Shown: positions 8,646 to 17,573, numbered from the stretch's first letter. The stretch is 64,000 bases of DNA from Kangiellaceae bacterium (GCA_026196875.1 JAPHTP010000025.1:1-64000), one strand, 5' to 3'. Numbers and translations: made by a program. The notes: generated from the sequence alone by a model not told the origin.

Positions 8646-9209
8646 ATGAAACAGGAGTTCACCAAGGGATTTACTTTAATTGACCTTTTATTTGCGCTCG
8701 CTATTCTTGCAATACTCATCAACATAGCTGTCCCTGCATTTAGTGACCTAATTAAAAAAGGTAAAATAAAATCTGAGTCATCTGCCCTCTATTCCGTACT
8801 GCAGGCAAGTCGTGTTGTCGCGGTAGAGAGCAATGAAAAAGTAACTATTTGTCCAACTCAAACAGGCGAAACCTGTACATCTGAATGGTCAAACGGATAC
8901 CTTGCTTTTATTGATAATAATGGTAATCGTAGAATTGATGAAAATGAAACAGTCCTATTTCAAAAACTAGTCCGGTCTGAAGATATTAGCCTCAGATGGC
9001 GGGCATTTGGCGTTCGCTCGTCAATGCAATGGCTAAGCAGCGGTATTACCAATCATCAGAATGGTTACTTTGAATTTTGCTTTCAAGGAGAGCCGACTCT
9101 AGCCAGAGCCCTAATTATTTCAAAATCTGGCCGAATCAGACGCTCAGCTGATACCAACGGAAACCAAATCCATGAAAATTCTCAAGACGACGATATCGTT
9201 TGTAGTTAG
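8646..9209 (+). CDS. FimT/GspH-like type IV pilin-like protein (minor pseudopilin)
   Basis: 187 residues. The N-terminus has the type III signal KG-FTLIDLLFALAILAILINIAVPAF given in part as FTLIDLLFALAIL, with prepilin peptidase cleavage after the Gly. The usual Glu at position +5 of the mature pilin is Asp here. The remainder fits a GspH/FimT domain, with two pairs of cysteines (CPTQTGETC; FCFQ near 144 and the C-terminal Cys). FimT-like proteins in other bacteria act in type IV pilus assembly or DNA binding during transformation. It follows pilSR as fimT does in Pseudomonas, but the fimU-pilVWXY1E genes that normally come next are missing; thiI follows in convergent direction. Confidence 0.8.
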   Translation: MKQEFTKGFTLIDLLFALAILAILINIAVPAFSDLIKKGKIKSESSALYSVLQASRVVAVESNEKVTICPTQTGETCTSEWSNGYLAFIDNNGNRRIDENETVLFQKLVRSEDISLRWRAFGVRSSMQWLSSGITNHQNGYFEFCFQGEPTLARALIISKSGRIRRSADTNGNQIHENSQDDDIVCS

Positions 9210-9220
9210 ACTGTTTTGAA

Positions 9221-9263
9221 TAAAGGTTTATCGCCCACAAATACTAAGGTTGATAAACCTTTA
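9221..9263. repeat. Perfect 12-bp inverted repeat at the fimT-like/thiI junction
   Basis: TAAAGGTTTATC (9221-9232) and GATAAACCTTTA (9252-9263) are exact reverse complements separated by 19 bases. The right arm lies inside the last codons of thiI and the loop contains its stop codon. Neither side has a clear T-run, so this may be a weak bidirectional terminator or a 3'-end stabilising hairpin. Confidence 0.55.
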
Positions 9264-10704
9264 CCTGGTAGCCTCTAGAATGCAATTCCTCAGCTTGCAA
9301 CTGGCTCATCACACCTTTATCACAATAAAGCAAATAGGTTTTATTTTTATCCAAATTGTCATATGCGTGAAGCTTAAAAAATGGAACAGCAATAACTTCA
9401 TTTTTAGTCAGTTCTAGTGGCGCAATTGCAAGTTCTTGAGGATGTCGGATATCAATAATCACATCCTCACTTGAAGGTAAGGTCACAATTTCAATCTGTT
9501 CAATGTTATGGTCAGAACTAAACAGCTCATCGATGTTTTCCACTTTACGATTAGTAAAGGCTTGCTCCAATACTTCGAAGTCAAAATTAGATTCTTCGTC
9601 TTCAATTTTGTCTAGCTTCGCTTTCGTGGTCGGTTTGTCAGAAATCACCCCGCAATACTCGGGCATTACTTTTGCGAATTCCTCAGTTCCAGTTTGTCGC
9701 GAAAGAGCGATAATCTCCTGTTTGTCCATAGTGATCAATGGGCGAAGAGTTAAAAAGTCTGTTGCTTTATCAATCACTGATAGATTTGTCATAGTTTGAC
9801 TAGAAACTTGGCCAACACACTCGCCAGTAACTAATGATGGCGCATTAAATTCGATAGCAACTTTTTCAGCTGCTCGCAACATCATACGCTTTAACACCAC
9901 GCCCATTTGTGAGTGATGAACCTTGGTTAAAATTTCTGAAACAACTTCTTCAAATGGGATCGTAATAAAGAGTATGCGATGCGAAGATGCATATTTTTCC
10001 CACAAATAATGAGAAACCTGTTTGACTCCAACTTCATGGGCTATTCCGCCTAAATTAAAGAAGCAAAAATGCGTTCTGATACCTCTTTTCATCATCAGAT
10101 AAGAAGCGACGGAAGAATCGTAACCGCCGGATATTAAACTCACACATGATTCCTGCTGGCCAATAGGAAAACCGCCTAATCCCTGCGTTCGGGATTCAAT
10201 GGTGTATAACTTATCTTGTTTGATTTCAAGCTGGACGGTAATCTCCGGCTCCTTTAATTGGACCCCTTTTGCTTCACTATTATGTAAAAGCGCTCCGCCC
10301 ACTTTTTGTTCAACTTGAGTTGAATTGAACGCATGGCGCCCAGTTCGTTTTGCCCTTACACAAAAAGTCTTGTCTTTGACAACATCTGTATATTCTCGAA
10401 TAGTAACCTCTGCGATATCCTCCAAACTTTCAAATTGGTGGGTTTTAACTTTCAAGATAAAGTCGATGCCAGGGGTGTGTTTTAGCCTTTCTAAAATTTG
10501 AAGTTCGAGATTTTTTTTAGACTCGTCGTCCAACAATTTGTCCAAACGAACCTCAACAAAATCCCAAGATCCAGAGATAATGATATCTTCACACAGAGGT
10601 GTAAGAGTTCGGTTCAAATTCTTTTTCAGCTGAGAAATTAGACGTTTTCTTACAGGCTTGCTCTTTATTATAATTTCTGGAAAAAGCTTAATGACAAATT
10701 TCAT
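9244..10704 (-). CDS. thiI: tRNA 4-thiouridine synthase / thiamine biosynthesis sulfurtransferase ThiI
   Basis: 486 residues from the ATG at 10704; a TTG three codons upstream is in frame, but MKFVIKLFPEI is exactly where E. coli ThiI (482 residues) begins. An N-terminal ferredoxin-like region and THUMP domain are followed by the AANH PP-loop domain with SGGYDSSVAS, then a PEYCGVIS segment with the cysteine that forms the internal disulfide, and a C-terminal rhodanese domain with the persulfide cysteine in YCDKGVMS. ThiI adenylates U8 of tRNA and inserts sulfur received from IscS, and supplies sulfur for the thiazole of thiamine. The long rhodanese-containing form is present, so both roles are possible. 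Confidence 0.95.
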   Translation of the reverse strand: MKFVIKLFPEIIIKSKPVRKRLISQLKKNLNRTLTPLCEDIIISGSWDFVEVRLDKLLDDESKKNLELQILERLKHTPGIDFILKVKTHQFESLEDIAEVTIREYTDVVKDKTFCVRAKRTGRHAFNSTQVEQKVGGALLHNSEAKGVQLKEPEITVQLEIKQDKLYTIESRTQGLGGFPIGQQESCVSLISGGYDSSVASYLMMKRGIRTHFCFFNLGGIAHEVGVKQVSHYLWEKYASSHRILFITIPFEEVVSEILTKVHHSQMGVVLKRMMLRAAEKVAIEFNAPSLVTGECVGQVSSQTMTNLSVIDKATDFLTLRPLITMDKQEIIALSRQTGTEEFAKVMPEYCGVISDKPTTKAKLDKIEDEESNFDFEVLEQAFTNRKVENIDELFSSDHNIEQIEIVTLPSSEDVIIDIRHPQELAIAPLELTKNEVIAVPFFKLHAYDNLDKNKTYLLYCDKGVMSQLQAEELHSRGYQVKVYQP

Positions 10705-10729
10705 GGCGGACAACGATTAAAACATGGGC

Positions 10730-10767
10730 AAAAAAATAGGCGGCTATTCTAGCTTAATAGCCGCCTA
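10730..10767 (-). terminator. Intrinsic terminator of lexA
   Basis: A perfect 12-bp stem, TAGGCGGCTATT/AATAGCCGCCTA (10737-10748 and 10756-10767), with a 7-base loop. On the minus strand it is followed by seven T. It lies 32 bases after the lexA stop and before the thiI start, so thiI probably has its own promoter or relies on read-through. Confidence 0.9.
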
Positions 10768-10798
10768 ATTCATACCTATCCCTGCCGGAAAGAAACTA

Positions 10799-11389
10799 TC
10801 AGGCCCTAATAAGGCCTACAAATTGCCCTTCAATTGCCAAATTTTCGGCCGGCAGCACGATCGGTTCATAATTTTCATTCGCAGGCTGCAAAACTGCATT
10901 ATTACCTTGCCTTTCCAGGCGCTTAACTGTGACATCATCTTCAATTCGAGCGACCACGATTTGCCCGACCTCAGCCGTATTGGTCTTTCGTACTGCAATC
11001 AAATCCCCATCTAAAATTCCTTCATCTATCATGCTGTCCCCCCTCACTCTGAGGAGAAAGGTTGGTTTTTTCCTTTTAAGGACTTCAGGAATAGTAATGT
11101 AAGCTTCAACGTTTTCCACCGCTTCAAGTGGTAATCCCGCAGCGACCGAACCAATCAGAGGAAGCTCATTTTCGTTAGTTTCAAGTATCTTGATTCCACG
11201 AGGTTTATCTGGGTAGATTTTAATCACATTTTTCTTTTCAAGCGCTTTTAGGTGATCAGCTGCTGCTTTGGATGAGCTCACCCCAATCAACTCCGCTAGC
11301 TCAACATGGGTTGGCGCAATCCCATAGTTTTCAACATATTCCTTTAACGTTTCAAAAACTTCAGATTGTCTGGAAGTAAGTTCTTTCAT
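10799..11389 (-). CDS. lexA: SOS repressor LexA
   Basis: 196 residues. The N-terminal winged helix covers residues 1-70. The C-terminal peptidase domain has the self-cleavage bond Ala84-Gly85 (SVAAG), nucleophile Ser119 (GDSM) and Lys156 (VTVKRL), all at E. coli numbering. It represses SOS genes and is cleaved when RecA filaments form. The recognition helix differs from E. coli: Asn41 is Lys, Glu44 is Ala and Glu45 is Asp, while Ser39 and Ala42 are kept, so the operator probably differs from CTGT-N8-ACAG. No such box is seen upstream; other palindromes are (next entry). No sulA or other SOS gene is adjacent. Confidence 0.96.
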   Translation of the reverse strand: MKELTSRQSEVFETLKEYVENYGIAPTHVELAELIGVSSSKAAADHLKALEKKNVIKIYPDKPRGIKILETNENELPLIGSVAAGLPLEAVENVEAYITIPEVLKRKKPTFLLRVRGDSMIDEGILDGDLIAVRKTNTAEVGQIVVARIEDDVTVKRLERQGNNAVLQPANENYEPIVLPAENLAIEGQFVGLIRA

Positions 11390-11427
11390 AGAAGCTGCTC
11401 CGCTTAAGATGCTCTATGGCACCTAGA

Positions 11428-11481
11428 TAAACACTATTTAAACAAATAGTAGTTAATTTCTAAACACTCTGCAAGTGTTTA
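11428..11481 (-). promoter_or_regulatory. lexA promoter region with two perfect palindromes (candidate LexA operators)
   Basis: Palindrome 1 has arms ACTATTT (11433-11439) and AAATAGT (11444-11450), spacer 4. Palindrome 2 has arms TAAACACT (11461-11468) and AGTGTTTA (11474-11481), spacer 5. A third copy of TAAACACT lies at 11428-11435. On the minus strand TTGCAG (11469-11474) and TACTAT (11446-11451), 17 bases apart, could be the -35 and -10; palindrome 2 covers the -35 and palindrome 1 the -10. This is the layout of a repressor-controlled promoter. The rest of the 312-base gap (11390-11701) holds nothing I recognise. Confidence 0.55.
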
Positions 11482-11701
11482 TTTTATTTAACTAATTTAG
11501 GGACATAGAACTAGGCAGCAAAAGCTATTCTCATCACCACCAAGCTCAGTCGGCAAGAAAACTCATATAAATAACGCTCTGGAATCCGATTCCGGCTTGA
11601 ATAGGCTTGTGGGGACAGAATTTCATTGTGCTTGGGAAAGGGAATACTAATCCACTTAGATTAGTGAGATTGCGCAGCTAGTGACTTTTTAAGAGTAACC
11701 C

Positions 11702-12217
11702 CTAGTGAAACTCTTTGGTTATTGAGAACATAATTTCTGGCTTACGAATGGTTTTATCTTTAACCCGACTCAATGACCAAGTGTCTGTTTTATAGTCCGA
11801 ATATTCCATTATAGAATATCCTTTCAGCGTAAGACGATAGACTGCAGGGATAGTGTTTTTGTAGCGGTTTGACTTACCTTTAACCAGATTTTGCTTAAAT
11901 GCCTTTAAAAGCTTTGGTTGCCTTTTCTTGGATGTAAACAAAGAAATCTCTGGTCTGAACCGGGTTTCACTATCAGAGGATTCTGAGCGATAAGATTGGT
12001 AGTCCTGTTGAGAAGTCAAAGAAACTTCAATACCGCCAAATGAGGTATTTGAAACAAGTTTTTGAGTTGAAGTATCAAATGAAAATTGAGAAGAACTTTT
12101 GTCTTGAGCGTTACAAATGCTGCCGCCAAGTGAAAGAAATGAAACTAGTCCGCAAACTAACGACTTAATGCTAAATAACTTAAATCTTGCTAGTCTTAAT
12201 ACGCTGTCGATGTTCAT
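11702..12217 (-). CDS. Secreted hypothetical protein
   Basis: 171 residues from the ATG at 12217, chosen because it has an AGAGG ribosome-binding site and opens a plausible signal peptide; the longer open frame to 12334 adds 39 residues with no sensible function. The N-terminus MNIDSVLRLARFKLFSIKSL leads into a hydrophobic core (CGLVSFLSLGG) and a likely cleavage site SICNAQ-DK. The mature part is Ser-, Lys- and Tyr-rich with probable beta structure and no cysteines. I recognise no family. It stands alone between lexA and hrpA on the same strand; no terminator is evident. Confidence 0.6.
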   Translation of the reverse strand: MNIDSVLRLARFKLFSIKSLVCGLVSFLSLGGSICNAQDKSSSQFSFDTSTQKLVSNTSFGGIEVSLTSQQDYQSYRSESSDSETRFRPEISLFTSKKRQPKLLKAFKQNLVKGKSNRYKNTIPAVYRLTLKGYSIMEYSDYKTDTWSLSRVKDKTIRKPEIMFSITKEFH

Positions 12218-12525
12218 TGAGGCTACCTCTTTAATACTGCAACTGCAAGTAGTCCTTTGTGCCAAACTCCTACTAAAAACCTTTATTCTTGTTAAAACTG
12301 GTCTATTCTGCGGAAGTCTTATCAAATAGCTCAAAAAACAACCGCTTCAATTAAAGAATAACACAACCTATTAGATGTTCACTGTGTCTTTTGCGGATTT
12401 GAGACCTATCTCACAGGTTTAATATTTTAAGCTGGAAGCATAAGGAAGCCCGTTTATATAACCTTAATAACCTATTGTTTTAGAAGAGTTTTTACTAACC
12501 TATCCGTTTGAACTGGTCAAACAAG
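12218..12525. other. Intergenic gap of 308 bases, nothing recognised
   Basis: AT-rich spacer between the secreted hypothetical protein and hrpA. I found no RNA gene, strong hairpin with T-run or open frame with a ribosome-binding site. It must hold the promoter of the hypothetical gene, but no clear -35/-10 pair stands out. Confidence 0.5.
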
Positions 12526-15500
12526 TTAAAGTTTTTCTTCCAGTTCTTCGAAGTAAGATTGCAGTTTTTTAGACGAAATCGACGTTTTTGTCTTGATCCC
12601 AGGTGAAAACAAAGAAAGCCTATATTCTTGGAGTTCCCAGTATAGGTGGTTAAGTTCATCTTTGGAGGTTTGGCGTAGTGTCTCAGTATTTAGGTCAAGC
12701 CACCATTGGTACCACTCCTCCCAAACTTCCATGGCAGTTTTTTCTTTTGGGTAGTTTTCGTTAATCCTTTTAATCCGGAGTTCAACGCCTTTATGGTATC
12801 GAGTAAAGTCGTCTATTAACTCCAAATCAACTTGTTGAATCGTTTGACTGTCCCACAGCTCCTTTAACTGTTGCTTGATATCATCAATTGATTCTGGAAA
12901 TGAGTGATAGTTTAGTTTGGATAATTGCTGGAAAAGCTTTTCTCTAAGCTTGATTAAGGGTAATAGGTGATTAAGGTATTCAGCAATTAAAGGAGAAACG
13001 CGCGACTCGAATCGCTTGGATACTTGCCTAAATTCATCCGCAGTTTGAACCCGTTGTGTAGCTATTAGAGCCTGAGCTATTGCTATTAGCACCGAGTCAA
13101 ATAGTGATTTAAATCCTCCATATCGAATACAAAGCTTTTCGAATTGAGTTTTATCAGGCCACGAATTGAATGTTTTGTTTAACTTGCTTTGGTGTTCTAA
13201 AATAAGCAGCCTTGCAACCCCTTGCCGATGAGTCGCTATAGCTTGCCTCAAATTATTACAAGGAATGCATTCGACCCACTGAGATTTATCCGTCAGAGCT
13301 TGAAAAATCCTTAATTTTACTTTTCCTTGCGTTGTTTCTTTTTCTAGTTCGAAGGTTGAATGCTCCCATTTATAAAGCTTCTCGCTTTGCTTCGAATGAC
13401 TCTTAACAGGAGTGGCAGCTTGCTTTAAGGCATCTCCAAGTGATGCGCTCAGCTGCGCCTTACCTTTTCTTTTCACCAGACTGAACTTCATTTTCAAATG
13501 AGGCTCAAGATTAGCCAAATCGAAATCTGAAGGTTTAAATTGTTTTCCCATTTTGACTTGGAGAACTCTCGCCAATTCATCGACAAACCACTTTCCCTGC
13601 ATCGATTGCTGTAATAATTGTTGAGTACACCACTTGGCAGTTTCTTTTATTGGAATTAAAGTTTTACGTGTAGCTTTGGGTAATGACTTAATTGCCGCTT
13701 CAACTTTTTGAGGTAAATAACCGGGTACCAACCAATCAAAGTCTCTTTCATGGAACTGGCCTAACATCTCTTCAGGAATTTTTACACTGACGCCATCTTC
13801 TTCACTTCCTGGTGCGAAACTATAGCTTAAGGGCAGCTCTACCCCCTTAACCAATATACTTGAAGGAAAGTCTTCATTTGCAGTCGAAACATTATTTGAA
13901 AGTTGATCAATAGTGAAAGTTAGTTGTTTATTTCGTTCCTTGAAATCTTTCTTTAACCACTTCTGCAAACTTACCTGGCTGACAATGTATTCCGGTAATA
14001 CCTGATTGTACAGTTCCGCTAAAGTCTCCTGGTCAACTCTAAGATTATTAGTTCTTTGTCTAATTTCCGTCTCTTCCAAAGAATCGAGCTTTTTCTTGTT
14101 AGCGTTTAAGAAAGGAAAATTTGCGGAAATCTGATGCTTAGCTAATCCTTCAAGCAAAAATACCTCTCTCGACTTTTGTGGATCAATGCTCGCGTAGTTT
14201 ACAAACTTCTTATTTACAATCGGCAAACCGAGCAGAGTTTGATTAAGATAGGCAACAACCTTGCCCGACTTTTTAGTCCAATGTATGTCAACATAATTAT
14301 TCTTAACCAAATGTTGCGCGTAAGGCGCGATCCATTCTGGTTTCAAAGGACAGTTCATTCGAGCATAGAGCTTTTCAGTTTCTATCATCTCAGCAGATAA
14401 CTGCCATGGAGCTCGCTTTTTAAATTGTAAAGATGAAGGATGCAGCCAAACTTTTAAGGCTCGAGCACCTTGATAATGAGCTTCAGTTGTTTTTTGAAAA
14501 ATATGAGTAATAAATCCGGGAATTAATGCTGCGTGAACGTGGTCGTCGTGAGCGGAAGAAGCATTAATCTTTATTCCTAACGATTCAACGGCGTCTTTTA
14601 ACTGCGAATAAACCCTTCTCCATTCTAACCAGCCGAGAAAATTGATTAAGTTCTTACTACACCAGGTTTTAAATTGATTGGATGAAGTCGACTCTCTCTG
14701 TCCGGCTAATTCATTCCAAAGATTGATTGCTGTTAAAATATCTGAATCATTTTTGTTATAAGCGGAGTGTAATTGATCGGCTTTTTGTTGCTTGTCATGC
14801 GGGCGCATCCTGACTTCTTTGACGCTCATTAATGAACAAATAATTAGCATTTCTTTAACAGCTGACAGATTTTCATCAACCAAGATACGAGCAAGCTGTG
14901 GGTCAACCGGCAGTTTCGCCATTTTTACCCCAACTTGTGTTATGTCTTGATTTTGGCTAATAGCTCCCAGTTCAAAAAGACTGTTAAAGGCAACCTTCCA
15001 GGCTCTGTCAGTAGGAGCTTCAAGAAAAGGAAAGTCAGTTACCTCGCCGACTCTTAATGCTTTTAATTTAAGTACAACAGCCGCTAAATTAGTACGTCGT
15101 ATTTCGGGTGATGTGAATTCTTCTCGTGCGTTAAAGTCCTCTTCAGAATAAAGCCGAATACATATTCCCGGGGCGATCCTGCCACAACGGCCTTTTCTTT
15201 GTTCGGCACTCGCACGGGAAATTTTTTCTACCGGCAACTGTTGAATTTTATTTCTTTGGCTGAATCGACTTATTCTTGCGGTGCCAATATCAACTACAAA
15301 CAATATACCGGGTACAGTTAGCGAAGTTTCCGCAACGTTTGTCGATACGATAATTTTACGCTTACCTGATTCCTTAAATATTCTTTGTTGCTCTGCGACT
15401 GAAAGCCTTGCATAAAGAGGGAGTAATTCTGTTTGGCTTAAATTTAAGTTTTTTAGCCTTTTAATAATCGATTTTATTTGACCTTCACCGTCAGCGAATA

Positions 15501-16347
15501 TCAAAACGTTACCCGATGATTCGGCCATGCATTCGTCAATAGCATTTACGATACCATTCATCAAAGGATCATCGTTTTGCTCTTCGGCTTCGTTTAGTGG
15601 ACGATATCTAACCTCAACGGGGTAACTTCTACCCTCAATTTGTACCATCGGCGCGTGATCAAAATTTTCGGAAAATTTCTCAATATCTATGGTCGCTGAA
15701 GTAATGATAACTTTGAGATCTTTTCGTTTTTCGAGAATCTTTTTTACGAACCCCAGTAAAAAATCAATATTGAGACTTCTTTCATGGGCTTCGTCGATAA
15801 TAATGACTTCATAACGAGAAAGAAGAGGATCGGATTCAATTTCACTAAGCAATACGCCATCGGTCATTAATTTAATACGAGTCTGCTCACTTGTTTTGCT
15901 ATTGAAGCGAATGTTATATCCAACTAGCTCACCTAATTGACAGTTCATCTCTTCAGCAATTCGTCGCGCGACACTTGTTGCTGCTACTCTGCGGGGTTGG
16001 GTGTGGGCAATCAAGCCTCTTGCTCCAAGTCCGGCCATTGCACAAAGTTTAGGTAGCTGAGTCGTTTTACCGCAACCGGTTTCGCCGGCCACAATAACCA
16101 CCTGATTATCTTTTATAAGCTCAACTATTTGTTCGGCCTTGCCGGCGATGGGTAACTCGGACGGAATTGAAATATTCCCTATTTCAATTTTACTTTTTCG
16201 CGTTTCCAGACATGAGCGCTCAAACAATTCATTAAGTTTTGCTTCGAGTTTATCAACAGGTAATTTGCCAGCCTTGCGTTTTGCAATACTAGAATTGAGT
16301 TTGATTACTTTTGATATATCTCTTGTTTGAACGTTTTGCAGATTCAT
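12526..16347 (-). CDS. hrpA: ATP-dependent RNA helicase HrpA (DEAH box)
   Basis: 1273 residues, near the roughly 1300 of E. coli HrpA. Domains in order: N-terminal region (1-70), RecA1 with Walker A GETGCGKT (88-95), DEAH (185-188) and SAT (ITSATID), RecA2 ending with QRKGRCGR, winged helix/HA2 and OB-fold regions, then the long C-terminal DUF3418 extension typical of bacterial HrpA. In E. coli it rescues stalled or collided ribosomes on mRNA. It is preceded on the minus strand by the terminator of the alpha/beta hydrolase gene, so it is transcribed from its own start region. Confidence 0.95.
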   Translation of the reverse strand: MNLQNVQTRDISKVIKLNSSIAKRKAGKLPVDKLEAKLNELFERSCLETRKSKIEIGNISIPSELPIAGKAEQIVELIKDNQVVIVAGETGCGKTTQLPKLCAMAGLGARGLIAHTQPRRVAATSVARRIAEEMNCQLGELVGYNIRFNSKTSEQTRIKLMTDGVLLSEIESDPLLSRYEVIIIDEAHERSLNIDFLLGFVKKILEKRKDLKVIITSATIDIEKFSENFDHAPMVQIEGRSYPVEVRYRPLNEAEEQNDDPLMNGIVNAIDECMAESSGNVLIFADGEGQIKSIIKRLKNLNLSQTELLPLYARLSVAEQQRIFKESGKRKIIVSTNVAETSLTVPGILFVVDIGTARISRFSQRNKIQQLPVEKISRASAEQRKGRCGRIAPGICIRLYSEEDFNAREEFTSPEIRRTNLAAVVLKLKALRVGEVTDFPFLEAPTDRAWKVAFNSLFELGAISQNQDITQVGVKMAKLPVDPQLARILVDENLSAVKEMLIICSLMSVKEVRMRPHDKQQKADQLHSAYNKNDSDILTAINLWNELAGQRESTSSNQFKTWCSKNLINFLGWLEWRRVYSQLKDAVESLGIKINASSAHDDHVHAALIPGFITHIFQKTTEAHYQGARALKVWLHPSSLQFKKRAPWQLSAEMIETEKLYARMNCPLKPEWIAPYAQHLVKNNYVDIHWTKKSGKVVAYLNQTLLGLPIVNKKFVNYASIDPQKSREVFLLEGLAKHQISANFPFLNANKKKLDSLEETEIRQRTNNLRVDQETLAELYNQVLPEYIVSQVSLQKWLKKDFKERNKQLTFTIDQLSNNVSTANEDFPSSILVKGVELPLSYSFAPGSEEDGVSVKIPEEMLGQFHERDFDWLVPGYLPQKVEAAIKSLPKATRKTLIPIKETAKWCTQQLLQQSMQGKWFVDELARVLQVKMGKQFKPSDFDLANLEPHLKMKFSLVKRKGKAQLSASLGDALKQAATPVKSHSKQSEKLYKWEHSTFELEKETTQGKVKLRIFQALTDKSQWVECIPCNNLRQAIATHRQGVARLLILEHQSKLNKTFNSWPDKTQFEKLCIRYGGFKSLFDSVLIAIAQALIATQRVQTADEFRQVSKRFESRVSPLIAEYLNHLLPLIKLREKLFQQLSKLNYHSFPESIDDIKQQLKELWDSQTIQQVDLELIDDFTRYHKGVELRIKRINENYPKEKTAMEVWEEWYQWWLDLNTETLRQTSKDELNHLYWELQEYRLSLFSPGIKTKTSISSKKLQSYFEELEEKL

Positions 16348-16366
16348 TTTTTAAATTCGATACAAC

Positions 16367-16393
16367 TAAAAAAGCCCGCTAACGCGGGCTTTT
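16367..16393 (-). terminator. Intrinsic terminator of the alpha/beta hydrolase gene
   Basis: Perfect 9-bp stem AAAGCCCGC/GCGGGCTTT (16371-16379, 16384-16392) with loop TAAC; the A-run at 16367-16373 becomes a T-run on the minus strand. It lies only 20 bases upstream of the hrpA start. Confidence 0.88.
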
Positions 16394-16415
16394 AATTCTG
16401 TTAATTTCCGCGGGT

Positions 16416-17246
16416 TTAGCTTTGCCAAAATGCGTGTGGTGCTCGCAGCTCCCCGATAAAGTCCGCCACCGGACGATAGAAATCTTTATCTTCCCAATAG
16501 CCGGTATGACAAGCCGGATTCCAGGAAGTGGCAGCACTCCCAACATTGATTTCGAAGTCACCGTGAACGCTCTTATCAAACTCCTCTGACAACCCTTTAA
16601 GCGGATATGCCACTATGTCATCTTTGTCGTAGAAGTTATACCAACGAGCGCGTTTTTTCATATCGTCATCAAGTGCCTCGCCGACAATATTACAAGGTTC
16701 CCCAAGGTTTGAATTGGCTGACTCAAGCGAATAAAGTCCCATAGGGTTACCAAATGTAATGTAACCAGCGAGTGTTTTCATTGTTTCAAAATTACTCAAA
16801 CCTGAATCGGATTTTTGCATCTCACGAATATAGTGAGACATCATAACGCCGCCATAAGAGTGAGCCAACACAACTAACGGTGTGCTATCCTGATCGACAC
16901 GACGATGAGAGGCAAACTTACGTAACCCATCTTTGATACGGTTGTTTACTGCTTCATATACCTCTGTACCAGGTCGATAAAGCAACGCAAGCGCTTGCGC
17001 GTCTGTCATGATTTGACGAAGGTTTTGATAAGCTAAATCACCTTTGTAATTAGCTCTTTCTCTGAAACTCGCCAACTCTTCTTTGACAAGGTCACCCCAA
17101 TAGATTTCGTGGAAAAGTAATTCGTCTTCCAATCGGCCCTCGGCGCCTTTAACATACTCTTCTGTAATACGATGCTTTAATTCGACCGAGTAGAACTCAT
17201 CTTCACTGCCTAGGCCATGAATTACTGCGATTGCGAGTCTTTTCAT
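16416..17246 (-). CDS. Alpha/beta hydrolase fold protein, function unknown
   Basis: 276 residues, no signal peptide. The start MKRLAIAVIHGLGS is an oxyanion-loop HGLG motif. The nucleophile elbow is AHSYGG with Ser130; candidate acid and base are in the YDKDDIVAYPL and CHTGYWED segments near 215-250, the latter resembling lipase/esterase-type DxxH spacing. The AxSxGG elbow and length fit soluble lipase- or esterase-like proteins, but I cannot name a substrate. Its own terminator follows, and tRNA-Asp lies upstream on the same strand. Confidence 0.65.
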   Translation of the reverse strand: MKRLAIAVIHGLGSEDEFYSVELKHRITEEYVKGAEGRLEDELLFHEIYWGDLVKEELASFRERANYKGDLAYQNLRQIMTDAQALALLYRPGTEVYEAVNNRIKDGLRKFASHRRVDQDSTPLVVLAHSYGGVMMSHYIREMQKSDSGLSNFETMKTLAGYITFGNPMGLYSLESANSNLGEPCNIVGEALDDDMKKRARWYNFYDKDDIVAYPLKGLSEEFDKSVHGDFEINVGSAATSWNPACHTGYWEDKDFYRPVADFIGELRAPHAFWQS

Positions 17247-17457
17247 TTGTGTCCCTCTTTACTGAACATTTTGCAGATTTTTTATTGATTATCAGTATCA
17301 TAAAGTATTCGATACTATTTCGCTAGTCACAATAGATGACCTTTTTGGTCCAGAATATAACGGAAGGTAGATATAGTCAAAAACGTCTTTCCTGTCCCCA
17401 CTTTGCTAATCGAGCTAAACCATGAGAAGGCGGGAATAGCAGGCAAGTAACAGACAC

Positions 17458-17484
17458 AAAAAAGGCCGCCTATTGGCAGCCTTT
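17458..17484 (-). terminator. Terminator downstream of tRNA-Asp
   Basis: On the minus strand AAAGGCTGCC, loop AATA, GGCGGCCTTT form a 10-bp stem with one G-U pair, followed by a T-run. It lies 12 bases after the tRNA 3' end. Confidence 0.85.
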
Positions 17485-17496
17485 GATGTGTTAATA

Positions 17497-17573
17497 TGGC
17501 GGAGTGGACGGGACTCGAACCCGCGACCCCCGGCGTGACAGGCCGGTATTCTAACCAGCTGAACTACCACTCC
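17497..17573 (-). tRNA. tRNA-Asp (GTC)
   Basis: 77 bases on the minus strand. Acceptor stem GGAGTGG/CCACTCC with discriminator G and encoded CCA, D-arm beginning TAGTTCAG, anticodon loop CTGTCAC with GTC, and T-loop GGTTCGAGTCC. Anticodon, G73 and overall sequence match gammaproteobacterial tRNA-Asp. It has its own terminator and stands alone, not in a tRNA cluster. Confidence 0.97.
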
